A stretch of 64,000 bases of DNA, from the NCBI RefSeq assembly GCF_003268635.1, contig NZ_CP029639.1:5405501-5469500 (forward strand), written 5' to 3'. The DNA is from Paenibacillus sp. DCT19 (GTDB lineage: Bacteria; Bacillota; Bacilli; Paenibacillales; Paenibacillaceae). The notes beneath the pieces were generated by a model. It was not told the DNA's origin and did not search any database. It worked only from the letters and a program-made list of their open reading frames with translations. Below are positions 51,646 through 60,733 of this stretch, one piece after another (position 1 is the stretch's first letter; each line of letters starts with the position of its first letter). Made by a program: the position numbers and the translations under genes.

Positions 51646-52428
51646 TTAATGTCCTGTCTTGTCTTGTGAGGATCTAATCACGCGAGTCATCATCTTACGC
51701 GGTAACAAGCGTGGCATAAAGGCAATGAATCGGTTCCGAGCACCAGGCATAATTAACGTCTTGCCACGCAAAAATCCTTGATATCCTTCTTCCGCCACCT
51801 GTCCCGCTTCCATGATCGGACCCTGCAGCATCTTCGAAACCCCCATACCCGAACGATCAACAAATCCGGTGGATGTCAGGCCTGGACATAGTGCGGTCAC
51901 CGTAACACCAGTTCCGCTTACTTCATTTTCCAAAGCTTCGGTGAATGATAACACGTATGCCTTTGTTGCATAATATACCGACATCATCGGTCCAGGGAAA
52001 AACCCTACCAACGAAGCCACATTCATCACGCCACCGTATCCACGTTGGATCATACCTGGCAAAAACAACTTCGTCATGACGGTTAATGCCTTGATATTGA
52101 CATCAATCATATTGACTTCTTGTTCCATATCCGTCTCCATAAATGTCCCGAATAGACCGAAACCTGCATTGTTGACAAGATAGTCAACAACAATTTCCTT
52201 TTCCTTTAGTTCATTGAAGATCTCCTGAGGTACCCTAGGTGCCGCTATATCTTTAGCAATAACCTTCGCCTGAATGCCGTATTTTTTCCGATACTCCTGT
52301 GCAAGATCCAAGATTTTATCCTCGCTGCGAGCGACCAATACAATGTGATGTCCACCTTTGGCAAACCGATCTGCTAACTCTTTACCGATCCCACCCGATA
52401 CCCCTGTAATTAGAACTGTCTTTCTCAT
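51646..52428 (-). CDS. Short-chain dehydrogenase/reductase
   Basis: A 260-residue SDR: TGVSGGIGKELA for the coenzyme, NNAGFGLFG, and the catalytic YYATK with its upstream Ser in NVASLVGFF. It resembles the DltE/YqjQ-like branch that acts on lipophilic carbonyls. The start at 52428 is nearest to GAGAGGCAGG. A perfect palindrome lies just upstream, between this gene and the TetR gene, so it is probably repressed by that regulator. Confidence 0.9.
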   Translation of the reverse strand: MRKTVLITGVSGGIGKELADRFAKGGHHIVLVARSEDKILDLAQEYRKKYGIQAKVIAKDIAAPRVPQEIFNELKEKEIVVDYLVNNAGFGLFGTFMETDMEQEVNMIDVNIKALTVMTKLFLPGMIQRGYGGVMNVASLVGFFPGPMMSVYYATKAYVLSFTEALENEVSGTGVTVTALCPGLTSTGFVDRSGMGVSKMLQGPIMEAGQVAEEGYQGFLRGKTLIMPGARNRFIAFMPRLLPRKMMTRVIRSSQDKTGH

Positions 52429-52476
52429 GTTGCTGCCTGCCTCTCTTTCTATCAAATGTGTTTAAATGAAATGCTG

Positions 52477-52500
52477 ATATTAGAATAATCATTCTAATAT
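52477..52500. promoter_or_regulatory. Palindromic operator upstream of the SDR gene
   Basis: Arms ATATTAGAAT and ATTCTAATAT are perfectly complementary around AATC. It lies between the SDR start and the TetR gene's end and is a likely TetR-family binding site. Confidence 0.7.
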
Positions 52501-52516
52501 AGAGATAAAATATAGA

Positions 52517-53095
52517 CTACTTCAGTATGTGATCCATGGATAGAATAGCAATACGAAGCAGTTTCTCCTTGGTCATCGAAGTCTTGACCATCACCCTTAG
52601 CCCAACGCCTACATTATGCAGATATTCCGCCAATTCCTCGGCGTTGTACTCCGCTGTGAATTCACCTTCTTGTTGTCCCCACAAAATAATGTCCTGGATT
52701 AGATTCTCTGTATTTGCAAACATCTCAATCGATCGGTTGTTCATATCGTCATCCCTTGCGGCTAATTCTACCGTCGAATTAACGAGCAAGCAGCCTGATG
52801 CTGCATGCTCTTCTCCATAAATTAAAGAAGAAAATATAAACTGAAGTGCTTCCGTTGCGGTCTGAGAATACTTTACGCCTGTTGCAAGGGCGAAGCTCAT
52901 TTTCTGATCATACAGATCTACTGACTTTAGAAACAAGGTATGTTTGTCGCCAAATGTGTCATACAAGCTTCTACGATGAATTCCCATATGATTGACCAGA
53001 TCCGTCATAGACGTATTCTCATAGCCTTGTTCCCAAAAAAGTCTCATCGCTTTATCTAGTACAACAGACTCTTCAAACTCTTTGCTTCTCGCCAT
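52517..53095 (-). CDS. TetR family transcriptional regulator
   Basis: A 192-residue TetR repressor. The helix-turn-helix lies in FWEQGYENTSMTDLVNHMGIHRRSLYDTFGDKHTLF. The C-terminal ligand-binding part resembles the AcrR/YcfQ-like group (SGCLLVNSTVELAARDD). CAGGAGG precedes the ATG. It is followed by the palindromic operator and the SDR gene, and lies next to redox genes, so it probably senses an electrophile or similar small molecule. Confidence 0.92.
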   Translation of the reverse strand: MARSKEFEESVVLDKAMRLFWEQGYENTSMTDLVNHMGIHRRSLYDTFGDKHTLFLKSVDLYDQKMSFALATGVKYSQTATEALQFIFSSLIYGEEHAASGCLLVNSTVELAARDDDMNNRSIEMFANTENLIQDIILWGQQEGEFTAEYNAEELAEYLHNVGVGLRVMVKTSMTKEKLLRIAILSMDHILK

Positions 53096-53150
53096 TAGCT
53101 TCCCTCCTGTTCAGAAAACAAACCTGGAATAATATGTTCTCGTTGGGTAT

Positions 53151-54149
53151 TTAAAAGGTCAGAATTACTTTACCCTGGGAGTGACCCGTGGATACTTTAA
53201 TTAATGCCTTTTCAATGTCATCAAACGTATACGTTGAATCAATGGAGGGCTTGATACCTTCTTTTTCTATAAGGGTTGTGATTCCTTGTAACTGACTGCC
53301 ACTGGAATGCACGAACATAAAGCGATATTCATTTTGATTCTTACGCGCTAGAGAATCCAGACGTGCACCTACAAGACCAAACAATGCTTTTTTCCACATC
53401 GGAAAATGACTGTCCACTGCAAAACGATAATTAGGTCCCGCTTTCAACGAAACTAATTTGCCCTGTGGCTTCAAAATGCTCAGTTCGGCTTTGATTTCAT
53501 TCGCACCCAAGGTATCAATTACATAATCGATATCCGACAGAATATCAGCATAATGCTCCGTCTTATAATTAATGAATTGATCTGCTCCAATTGATAGTGT
53601 ACGTGCTCTGCCTCTCTCGCTGCCACTTGTAATAACCGTTAAACCCATGGACTTGGCAATCGGTATGGCCATCGCTCCGAATCCCCCGGTTCCTCCAGGA
53701 ATAAACAGTTTTTTGTTCGGTTCAGCCCGGAGTACATCATGCAATGCTTGATACGCGGTCAAGGCCGTAAGGGGCACGGCAGCAGCTTCGATAAAAGATA
53801 GATTTTCTGGCATTAAGGATAATGCATCCTCATGCACAGCCGCATATTCTGCAAAAGCACCAATTTTATTCAAAGGCAACCGGGTATACACCGAATCACC
53901 CACTTTAAAATTCAACACATCATCACCAACGGCTTCAATGACACCTGATAGTTCATTCCCTAAAGTTAAAGGTAACGTATAGTCGGCAATCATCCGAACA
54001 CTGCCATTCATATTTAAAATATCCAGCGGATTTACACCCGCAGCTTTTACTTTGATAAGAACCTCATGGCCGTGGATCTGTGGTACGTCAATATCATTGA
54101 TTCTCACTTGGATTTTTTTGGAGTATTTCTGTATTTGGGCTGCTCTCAT
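53151..54149 (-). CDS. MDR-family NADP-dependent oxidoreductase (quinone reductase-like)
   Basis: A 332-residue zinc-independent medium-chain dehydrogenase. The N-terminal GroES-like domain has GHEVLIKVKAAGVNPLDIL, and the nucleotide-binding motif is IPGGTGGFGAMAIPIAK. It lacks the structural Cys cluster of true alcohol dehydrogenases. Members reduce quinones or enones with NADPH. It sits upstream of tetR in the same direction, beside an Old Yellow Enzyme gene. Confidence 0.9.
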   Translation of the reverse strand: MRAAQIQKYSKKIQVRINDIDVPQIHGHEVLIKVKAAGVNPLDILNMNGSVRMIADYTLPLTLGNELSGVIEAVGDDVLNFKVGDSVYTRLPLNKIGAFAEYAAVHEDALSLMPENLSFIEAAAVPLTALTAYQALHDVLRAEPNKKLFIPGGTGGFGAMAIPIAKSMGLTVITSGSERGRARTLSIGADQFINYKTEHYADILSDIDYVIDTLGANEIKAELSILKPQGKLVSLKAGPNYRFAVDSHFPMWKKALFGLVGARLDSLARKNQNEYRFMFVHSSGSQLQGITTLIEKEGIKPSIDSTYTFDDIEKALIKVSTGHSQGKVILTF

Positions 54150-54233
54150 CCTTCATCTTCTTCCTTTGTTTATAGACTAGGAACATGGCGCACAATGTTC
54201 AGTTGTACGCCACATCACGTTACATGCTTTGTG

Positions 54234-55319
54234 CTAGTGTAGCCCCTCTTGCGACTTTAATTCTTCCAACGTAGGATAATCTGTGTAGCCCTTACTTCCC
54301 GAACCAAAGAATGTTGTTGAATCTGCTTCATTTAGTTGCGCAACTTGTTGAAGTCGTGCCACTAAATCTGGATTAGCCAAAGACCATACACCCACTGGAA
54401 CCAGATCAGCCAGACCGCGATCTAAATCTACACTGAGATCCTCCAACGTTCTTCCAGCCCGATTGACCAATAATGGATTTTGCCAGATCGAACGAATGTC
54501 ATGCAGAAGATTCTCATTTCCAAGATGCATGATATGAAGGTACGCTAGATCCAATTGAGCTAATTCCTTCACAAGGTAGCGATACAGATCAGGACCCTGT
54601 TCACCATCCTGAATTCCACCCAGCGGTGTCCCTGGCGAAATACGGAATCCTGTTCGTGCTGCGCCTATTTCCTCCACGATGGCCTTCGTTACTTCAATCG
54701 CGAAGCGAGCACGATTTTCGATAGATCCACCATACTCATCTGTGCGTGTGTTCGAATTCTCTCCTAAAAATTGATTGATCAAATATCCATTAGCTCCATG
54801 AATTTCAACACCGTCCGCCCCTGCTTTGATCGCCGCAGCTGCAGCTTTTCGGAAATCTTCGATGGTGGTTTGAATATCCTCTTGACTCAATTTCCGGGGA
54901 ACAGGGATATCCTGCATGCCTGTGGCCGTAAACATTTCTACACCCGGTGCGATTGCAGATGGAGCGACCGGTTGACGATGATGCGGGGTATTGTCCGGAT
55001 GTGACATTCGGCCGGCATGCATTAATTGGATGTATACATATCCGCCAGCTTCATGCACAGCGTCCGTTACTTTTTTCCATCCTTCAATATGCTTATCCGT
55101 ATAGATACCAGGTGACCACAAATAACCTTGTCCGTCATCAGAAGGCTGTGCACCTTCCGTTATCAAGAGTCCCATAGTTGCACGCTGAGCATAATAAAGT
55201 GCCGCCAATTCTCCAGGTGTACCATCTTCTTGTGCTCGACTGCGTGTCATGGGTGCCATCGCTAGTCGATGAGGCAGTTCCATATTGCCAATTTTCGTTT
55301 TACTCCAGATCTTTTCCAA
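54234..55319 (-). CDS. Alkene reductase of the Old Yellow Enzyme family
   Basis: A 361-residue FMN enzyme: LAMAPMTRSRA, the substrate-anion HGANGYLINQFL region with the catalytic His/Asn pair, and NTRTDEYGGSIENRARF. It reduces activated alkenes or nitro compounds with NAD(P)H. The TTG start follows GAGGAGTG. Together with the MDR and SDR genes it forms an electrophile or xenobiotic detoxification group. Confidence 0.94.
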   Translation of the reverse strand: MEKIWSKTKIGNMELPHRLAMAPMTRSRAQEDGTPGELAALYYAQRATMGLLITEGAQPSDDGQGYLWSPGIYTDKHIEGWKKVTDAVHEAGGYVYIQLMHAGRMSHPDNTPHHRQPVAPSAIAPGVEMFTATGMQDIPVPRKLSQEDIQTTIEDFRKAAAAAIKAGADGVEIHGANGYLINQFLGENSNTRTDEYGGSIENRARFAIEVTKAIVEEIGAARTGFRISPGTPLGGIQDGEQGPDLYRYLVKELAQLDLAYLHIMHLGNENLLHDIRSIWQNPLLVNRAGRTLEDLSVDLDRGLADLVPVGVWSLANPDLVARLQQVAQLNEADSTTFFGSGSKGYTDYPTLEELKSQEGLH

Positions 55320-55369
55320 TTAAAACACTCCTCTTTATTACTAATTTATTGAATTTACATTTATGATAA

Positions 55370-56128
55370 TTAACTTAATTCTGAAATAACTGGATATATT
55401 GCGCCTCTCAAGTGGAAATCATAGTTCTGATCTACAATTCCTACGACTACGTCATCATGTTCATAGAGATCCATCATGAATCCAGCCATTTCTTTGGCTG
55501 TGTGATACTTAGGCATATTTGCTTTGTAATCAAAAGCTTCAGCATCTATTGATTTTTGCACGAACTCTGTTTCCGTGATCGCTGGTGCCAAAATCTTCGC
55601 TTTTAGCTTTGCACCTTTCAGCTCCAGTTCTTTGGCAAGACCTTCTGTAAAGGCACTAACGTAGTATTTTGATGCAGAATACGCAACACTGCCCACTGCA
55701 ATTGCATATCCGAGTGCGGAAGAGACGTTAATCAATTGAGTACCTTCGACATCCGCATAATCTCGTACATACAATGTAGAGAGAATGGTCAAAGATTCGA
55801 TATTAACACGCAGCATGGTCTCCACTTTATCCAAATTCTGTTCAGCAATGACTGATCCTTCTCCAAGCCCTGCATTGTTGATCCACGTTTCAATTTCATA
55901 TTGCTTCAAATTGTTATAAAGTGCGTACGCCTCTGTGGTTACAGACAGGTCACTTTGTTGAACGATAACATTTACTTTAGGATCAATACCTTGAATGGTT
56001 GATTGAAGCTCTTCCAGCTTATCTAATCTTCTGGCTACCAAAATCAGGTTTTTACCACGTGCTGCAAATGCCAACGCCGTTTCATATCCAATGCCTGAAC
56101 TTGCTCCTGTAATTACAGTGTATTTCAT
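55370..56128 (-). CDS. Short-chain dehydrogenase/reductase
   Basis: A 252-residue SDR with TGASSGIGYETA, NNAGLGEGS, an upstream Ser in NVSSALGYA and catalytic YSASK. It resembles the YqjQ-like oxidoreductases. A perfect palindrome AGAACGATCGTTCT lies 47 bases upstream, a likely operator. Genes 55370 and 54234 are about 50 bases apart and co-oriented. Confidence 0.9.
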   Translation of the reverse strand: MKYTVITGASSGIGYETALAFAARGKNLILVARRLDKLEELQSTIQGIDPKVNVIVQQSDLSVTTEAYALYNNLKQYEIETWINNAGLGEGSVIAEQNLDKVETMLRVNIESLTILSTLYVRDYADVEGTQLINVSSALGYAIAVGSVAYSASKYYVSAFTEGLAKELELKGAKLKAKILAPAITETEFVQKSIDAEAFDYKANMPKYHTAKEMAGFMMDLYEHDDVVVGIVDQNYDFHLRGAIYPVISELS

Positions 56129-56174
56129 GATATTCTCTCCCTCTTATTCTTTGGATTAGTGTAATTTAGTTTTT

Positions 56175-56188
56175 AGAACGATCGTTCT
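56175..56188. promoter_or_regulatory. Palindromic operator upstream of the SDR/OYE genes
   Basis: AGAACGATCGTTCT is a perfect 14-base palindrome, and a related half (AGAACGAACAG) appears about 60 bases further upstream. It differs from the palindrome at 52477, so a second regulator may be involved. Confidence 0.65.
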
Positions 56189-56345
56189 TTAATGTGCAAA
56201 AAAAACAGTTAGATCTAACTTGCTGTTAGCATATCATTTCTAGAACGAACAGTAAAGAATTATTTCAGCCTTTTATATTTCATTTGTTGCTTTTAAACAG
56301 CCGTAAATTAAATAATTTGACGTTGATAAGTTCCTGTACTGCTGA

Positions 56346-56396
56346 CGAACTACTACAGATTGAAATTTTATAACCATTACAATCTGTAGTAGTTCG
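56346..56396. repeat. Perfect 16-bp inverted repeat with 19-base loop
   Basis: CGAACTACTACAGATT (56346-56361) and AATCTGTAGTAGTTCG (56381-56396) pair perfectly. No T tail follows on either strand. It lies at the border between the redox genes and the lsa-type gene and was not copied into the 40.5-kb duplicate. Confidence 0.75.
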
Positions 56397-56520
56397 GAGG
56401 ATCAAGTGATAGAATTTTCGTCCTCCCTTACGGTAGCAGGACACTCATACCTTGACCCTAGTTATAATCCATGTTACGTTCTCTGTATTAAATTGTTAAG
56501 CTTTTAAAGGGGATCGTGTG

Positions 56521-56685
56521 ATGACTGAATTAGAAATCGTAGATGTTTATGTGAACCTGTCAGCAAACATCAACATTGGCATGGTTCACAACATAACTAA
56601 TCAGAATCCGGCACTTTATCCTCCTATATATAGAGAACACCTGGCGCTAAACTTTAGTCGTCATGTATCTTCAACGTATATTTAG
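56521..56685 (+). CDS. Possible 54-residue leader ORF upstream of the lsa-type gene
   Basis: ATG with AAAGG-GG about 10 bases upstream opens a frame beginning MTELEIVDVYVNLSANING-like (exactly ...SANINIG) and ending SSTYI. It ends 14 bases before the attenuator hairpin. The product is not recognised. The start is conserved in the 40.5-kb copy, but there the frame is truncated. It may be a leader peptide or simply the remains of another gene. Confidence 0.4.
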   Translation: MTELEIVDVYVNLSANINIGMVHNITNQNPALYPPIYREHLALNFSRHVSSTYI

Positions 56686-56698
56686 GCTGATGTTACGC

Positions 56699-56737
56699 AA
56701 AAAAGGCACCGGAGAATGGGCCTTTTTTGTGTTTTTC
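56699..56737 (+). terminator. Attenuator-type terminator in the lsa leader
   Basis: AAAAAAGGC and GCCTTTTTT pair around ACCGGAGAATGG and are followed by GTGTTTTT. It lies about 190 bases before the ABC-F start and inside the presumed leader. In the 40.8-kb copy the 3' arm has decayed to GGAACTTTTTT. Confidence 0.7.
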
Positions 56738-56830
56738 ATCTAAGGATATTCGGAAAATTTTGACTAACCTAAAAATTTCTCAAACATTAGATAAAGTCAT
56801 TCATTTCAGAGACAATCTGAAATTCTGATT

Positions 56831-56887
56831 ATGTTCAAATGTAAAAGTGAAGCAATCCATGTCATGGTAGCTACTCTGCCGGACTAA
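56831..56887 (+). CDS. Possible 18-residue leader peptide
   Basis: The frame MFKCKSEAIHVMVATLPD lies between the attenuator and the ABC-F gene, right after a small hairpin (ATTTCAGA/TCTGAAAT). It is conserved in the duplicate at 40.9 kb. No good ribosome site was seen, so this is tentative. Confidence 0.25.
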   Translation: MFKCKSEAIHVMVATLPD

Positions 56888-56919
56888 CTTTTATATTTCA
56901 CATAAAAAGGATGATCTTT

Positions 56920-58398
56920 ATGTCGTTAATTAACGTTACTAACCTTACCTTCGCCTATGATGGCAGTTACGATAATATATTTGAACATGTAAGCTTTCAG
57001 CTAGACACCGATTGGAAATTAGGATTTACCGGCAGGAACGGGAGAGGCAAAACAACTTTTCTGCAATTGCTGCTTGGTAAATACGAGTACAGTGGGCAGA
57101 TCTCAGCGCAGGTTGACTTCGAATACTTCCCTTTCCAGGTAAAGGATAAGAGTATGATGACCCTCGATGTCGTCGAGGACATTTATCCTGACTATCTACA
57201 TTGGCAACTCGCGCGTGAGCTTAACCTGTTGAAAGTATCGGAAGATATTCTATATCGGACTTTCGATTCCTTATCTCAGGGGGAACAGACCAAAGTCATG
57301 CTTGCAGCCTTGTTCCTGAAGGATAATCAATTTCTGCTTATCGATGAGCCCACTAACCATCTGGATCTGCATGCGCGGAAAATCGTGAGTGAGTATCTTC
57401 GTAATAAAAGTGGGTTTATCTTGGTATCTCACGATCGATCTTTCCTGGATCACTGTGTAGATCATATCTTGTCCATCAACAAGACAAACATCGAGATTCA
57501 AAAGGGGAATTTCTCCGCTTGGTGGGAGAACAAAAGAAGACAAGATCAGTTCGAACTCGCCAGTAATGAGAAACTAATGAAGGATATCAAGCGTTTATCC
57601 GACTCAGCCAAACGGACGGGTGGATGGTCGCATGAAGTGGAGAAGAGCAAGAATGGCACCAGAAATTCTGGTTCCAAAGTAGATAAAGGATATATCGGAC
57701 ACAAGGCTGCCAAGATGATGAAACGTTCCAAAAACATCGAACAGAGACAGCAATCTGCCATCCAAGAAAAGTCTAAACTACTTAAAAATCTGGAAAGCGC
57801 AGAACGTTTACAGATTCATCAGCTCGATTTTCACAAGAATGAACTGGTCGAATTAGAGAATGTAACGATCGCATACGGCTCTAATACGGTGTGTACCGAT
57901 GTAAGCTTTACGATTGAAAGAGGAGATCGTATTGCTCTATACGGTAAGAATGGATCGGGTAAATCAAGCCTGCTTAAATTGATCTGTGGTGAGAATATTT
58001 CATATACAGGTCTTTGTCGCAAAGATCCTCAGCTCAAAATCTCCTATGTGTCGCAGGATACGTCCGATCTTAGCGGTAATTTATCTGAGTATGCGTTTAA
58101 TCAGAGAATTGATGAGAGCCTGTTTAAATCCATTCTGAGAAAACTCGATTTTTCCAGACTACAATTGGAGAAGGATATTTCAAGCTTTAGCGCCGGGCAG
58201 AAAAAGAAAGTACTCATTGCCAAAAGTCTCAGTGAGCAAGCTCACATGCACATCTGGGATGAACCACTCAATTTCGTGGATGTTATATCGCGTATGCAAA
58301 TTGAAGATTTGCTGCTAGAGTTTGCGCCAACACTTCTCTTTGTAGAGCACGACAGTGAATTCTGCGCCAATATTGCAACAAAAGTGATTGATCTATAG
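56920..58398 (+). CDS. Lsa-type ABC-F ribosomal protection protein
   Basis: A 492-residue ABC-F protein with two ATPase domains and no membrane segments. Domain 1 has Walker A GRNGRGKTT (38-46), signature LSQGEQTKVM and Walker B LLIDEPTNHLD. Domain 2 has GKNGSGKSS, FSAGQKKKV and HIWDEPLNFVD. The start MSLINVTNLTFAYDGSYDNI is typical of Lsa proteins, which displace lincosamides, pleuromutilins and streptogramin A from the ribosome. The ATG at 56920 follows AAAAAGG. Upstream leader ORFs and a terminator suggest antibiotic-induced attenuation. The resistance spectrum is inferred. Confidence 0.9.
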   Translation: MSLINVTNLTFAYDGSYDNIFEHVSFQLDTDWKLGFTGRNGRGKTTFLQLLLGKYEYSGQISAQVDFEYFPFQVKDKSMMTLDVVEDIYPDYLHWQLARELNLLKVSEDILYRTFDSLSQGEQTKVMLAALFLKDNQFLLIDEPTNHLDLHARKIVSEYLRNKSGFILVSHDRSFLDHCVDHILSINKTNIEIQKGNFSAWWENKRRQDQFELASNEKLMKDIKRLSDSAKRTGGWSHEVEKSKNGTRNSGSKVDKGYIGHKAAKMMKRSKNIEQRQQSAIQEKSKLLKNLESAERLQIHQLDFHKNELVELENVTIAYGSNTVCTDVSFTIERGDRIALYGKNGSGKSSLLKLICGENISYTGLCRKDPQLKISYVSQDTSDLSGNLSEYAFNQRIDESLFKSILRKLDFSRLQLEKDISSFSAGQKKKVLIAKSLSEQAHMHIWDEPLNFVDVISRMQIEDLLLEFAPTLLFVEHDSEFCANIATKVIDL

Positions 58399-58427
58399 TT
58401 AGCAAACGGAACGGAAAAATAAACACA

Positions 58428-58456
58428 AGAAAAGCCGCCTTTGGCGGCTTTTTGAT
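58428..58456 (+). terminator. Terminator of the lsa-type gene
   Basis: AAAGCCGCC and GGCGGCTTT pair around TTT, followed by TT. Confidence 0.9.
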
Positions 58457-58650
58457 CTTTAAATATCAAAAACGCATTATGTGCATATACACAACTTCAT
58501 ACTGCTGTGGTTTATATCATCAATTGAGACTAAAATCATTTGATATAACGTGTTTTTATATCATAATTTAGTTTTTTTTATATCGTAGTATAGGATAAAC
58601 ATATCTCTTCTATACTATAAAATGAGATTATTCCGCTGACTAAGTAATGT

Positions 58651-60501
58651 TTATAACATATCCTTGATTTTATCACGTGCACGGCTAACTAAGATTACAT
58701 CTGGAGAAGTGCGAGACATTTTAGCCTCAATTCTCCTTAGTACTGTCTCCACTCCTTCATTCTTTGATCCGATATATTCTGCTATCCTCCCCAATTGTTT
58801 TGTAATAAAACCAGCAAAAGGTACAGTAGAATTAGTTAGTTCAATTATAGAATCAAGCGTAACGCCCCTCACATCCCATACGTCTAATCTTTTTTTATTT
58901 TTTTCGAAGTGTTTCACACTGGCATTAAACCTTGCTATTGTCTCGGTTATTTGATCTTTTGTTTGGTTATGAGATAATTTCATAATTAGTTTCCGCAATT
59001 TTTCTATCTCATTTCCTTCAAATGCCTCTGCTATTTCAAGTACTGGAACATGTTTAGATATAGTAAGTATTCCATCAGTAATTAAATTAGGAGATGTGGC
59101 TATTTCAAAATTCCAATTTCTGTTTACACCAGAGTATAGATACGCTAAATTCTCTTCATTTCTTGCTAATGGCCCTACCGGGCAAAGAACCGCGTTATTC
59201 GCTGCAGCCCACTCAATTGAATTTGCTGCTTCTATTATTTCTAATTCGTAATCATTACCTGTCAGAGATTTAATTGTATTATGAATAAAAGGTCCTAGCC
59301 CTGTTACATACGTTCCCAACGCTCCATTCATAGCAAGTAATTCATACATCTGACTCCATGAATTCGACAAGCCTAACGCTAAGCTTTCAACCCATTTATA
59401 TTCAGTACCATTTTCATATATATTTAGACTATTTCCTAATTCTAAAAGGGATGATAGGAATTTTCTCTTTTCCTCTGTATTGAAAGGAAGAAATGTAAAG
59501 GGATTTCTTATCCTTTGATTTCTCAATGTGTTACATGCTAATTCTCTACTGAGCATCAAACTTTTTGGGTTTACAGCAATGACTTTCTCTAAAAAATTCA
59601 TTTTGTAATAATTAATAGAATGAGGAAGAATTAGCTTTATTCTATTCATTTCAATTAGCCTGAGCAGATCAACTTCATTAACACCCAAATCACTGAAAAA
59701 TTTCTCATGAATCCATTCTTGCGGAATTATTATATTTATTTCTTTAAACAGTGTTAAGTAATTTCTTATATCATTTGCTTCTCCCAAACTTCCATTTACA
59801 AGACAAGCCGATTGATTGTAATTCTGTTTAATAAGTTCATTTGAATCACTCCAAAATAATTCTTCCCTATTTTGTAACCACTTCTCCTCATCTTCTTCCC
59901 ACTTGCTAAGTAATTCTTTAGAATAATTTAATGTTGAATGTTTACTGACAGCAAGTGTTATACCTTCAAAACTTGTATTAGCTAACTGTTGTTCATTTTT
60001 AAGGTGCTCTCGCTGAGTGAAATAAACCTCTATTTCATAACCACATAGTTTTGATATATGGTATTTAACTACCTCACACTCATTAGCCGAGAGAACCTCA
60101 ACACTCATAACTTTCCACATTTCAGTTTTATGATCATAATCTACCCATACTGAAGAAAGTTTTTTTGGTAAATTCAATGATAGTTGGATATTGAAATCAT
60201 TTATTGTTAAAGGATTACCTACCAAATTAATTATATCTTTTTGAGATCGCTCATTAATTTTTTGAGCTAGATTAGGTAACTCAGTCACTAATTTAACTGG
60301 GCAACCCATAACTCTAATTTCTCTGTCAAAAGTTTTAGTGATATCAGTATACGCACTTTTCATCGGAACAGTATTAAGATTATCACATAGAATATAATAC
60401 CAGCTTTGCTGTTTATATAACCATTTCACTACTAATTGAGGTTGCTGCAATTGGAGACGTTCATAACTATACAATGCATATTTTTCTATGAATTCTTTCA
60501 T
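58651..60501 (-). CDS. Unrecognised 616-residue protein next to the CBASS genes
   Basis: No domain is recognised. The protein is soluble, with helical stretches throughout; there is no signal peptide, clear membrane helix, Walker motif, HNH, PD-(D/E)xK or protease motif that I can see. Notable segments are KWEEDEEKWLQNREELFW (about 205), IIPQEWIHEKFFSDLGVNEVDLL (about 265) and SIEWAAANNAVLCPVGPLARN (about 440). The ATG at 60501 is 8 bases after AAAGGAGG. A terminator separates it from the CD-NTase gene, so it has its own transcription. It shares the low GC content of the island and may be a further defence component. Confidence 0.8.
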   Translation of the reverse strand: MKEFIEKYALYSYERLQLQQPQLVVKWLYKQQSWYYILCDNLNTVPMKSAYTDITKTFDREIRVMGCPVKLVTELPNLAQKINERSQKDIINLVGNPLTINDFNIQLSLNLPKKLSSVWVDYDHKTEMWKVMSVEVLSANECEVVKYHISKLCGYEIEVYFTQREHLKNEQQLANTSFEGITLAVSKHSTLNYSKELLSKWEEDEEKWLQNREELFWSDSNELIKQNYNQSACLVNGSLGEANDIRNYLTLFKEINIIIPQEWIHEKFFSDLGVNEVDLLRLIEMNRIKLILPHSINYYKMNFLEKVIAVNPKSLMLSRELACNTLRNQRIRNPFTFLPFNTEEKRKFLSSLLELGNSLNIYENGTEYKWVESLALGLSNSWSQMYELLAMNGALGTYVTGLGPFIHNTIKSLTGNDYELEIIEAANSIEWAAANNAVLCPVGPLARNEENLAYLYSGVNRNWNFEIATSPNLITDGILTISKHVPVLEIAEAFEGNEIEKLRKLIMKLSHNQTKDQITETIARFNASVKHFEKNKKRLDVWDVRGVTLDSIIELTNSTVPFAGFITKQLGRIAEYIGSKNEGVETVLRRIEAKMSRTSPDVILVSRARDKIKDML

Positions 60502-60616
60502 AATCCTCATCCTCCTTTGATTTAAGACAAATTAAGATCGAAGGAAATATTTAAACAAATATTTCATTTAACAATAATTATAAGACAACATGATTGTAAT
60601 TCTCCTCTTCATTTAT

Positions 60617-60641
60617 ACAAAAAAAGCTGCTAGTAGCAGCT
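60617..60641 (-). terminator. Terminator of the CBASS operon
   Basis: On the reverse strand AGCTGC and GCAGCT pair around TACTA and are followed by TTTTTTT. Confidence 0.8.
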
Positions 60642-60733
60642 CTCAGTTTGTTAGATTTACGGAATATTCATTTTTTCTCCAGCAGTTTATAAAAAAATCT
60701 AAGCGTAGATATACTGTGATATATGTGCACCAT

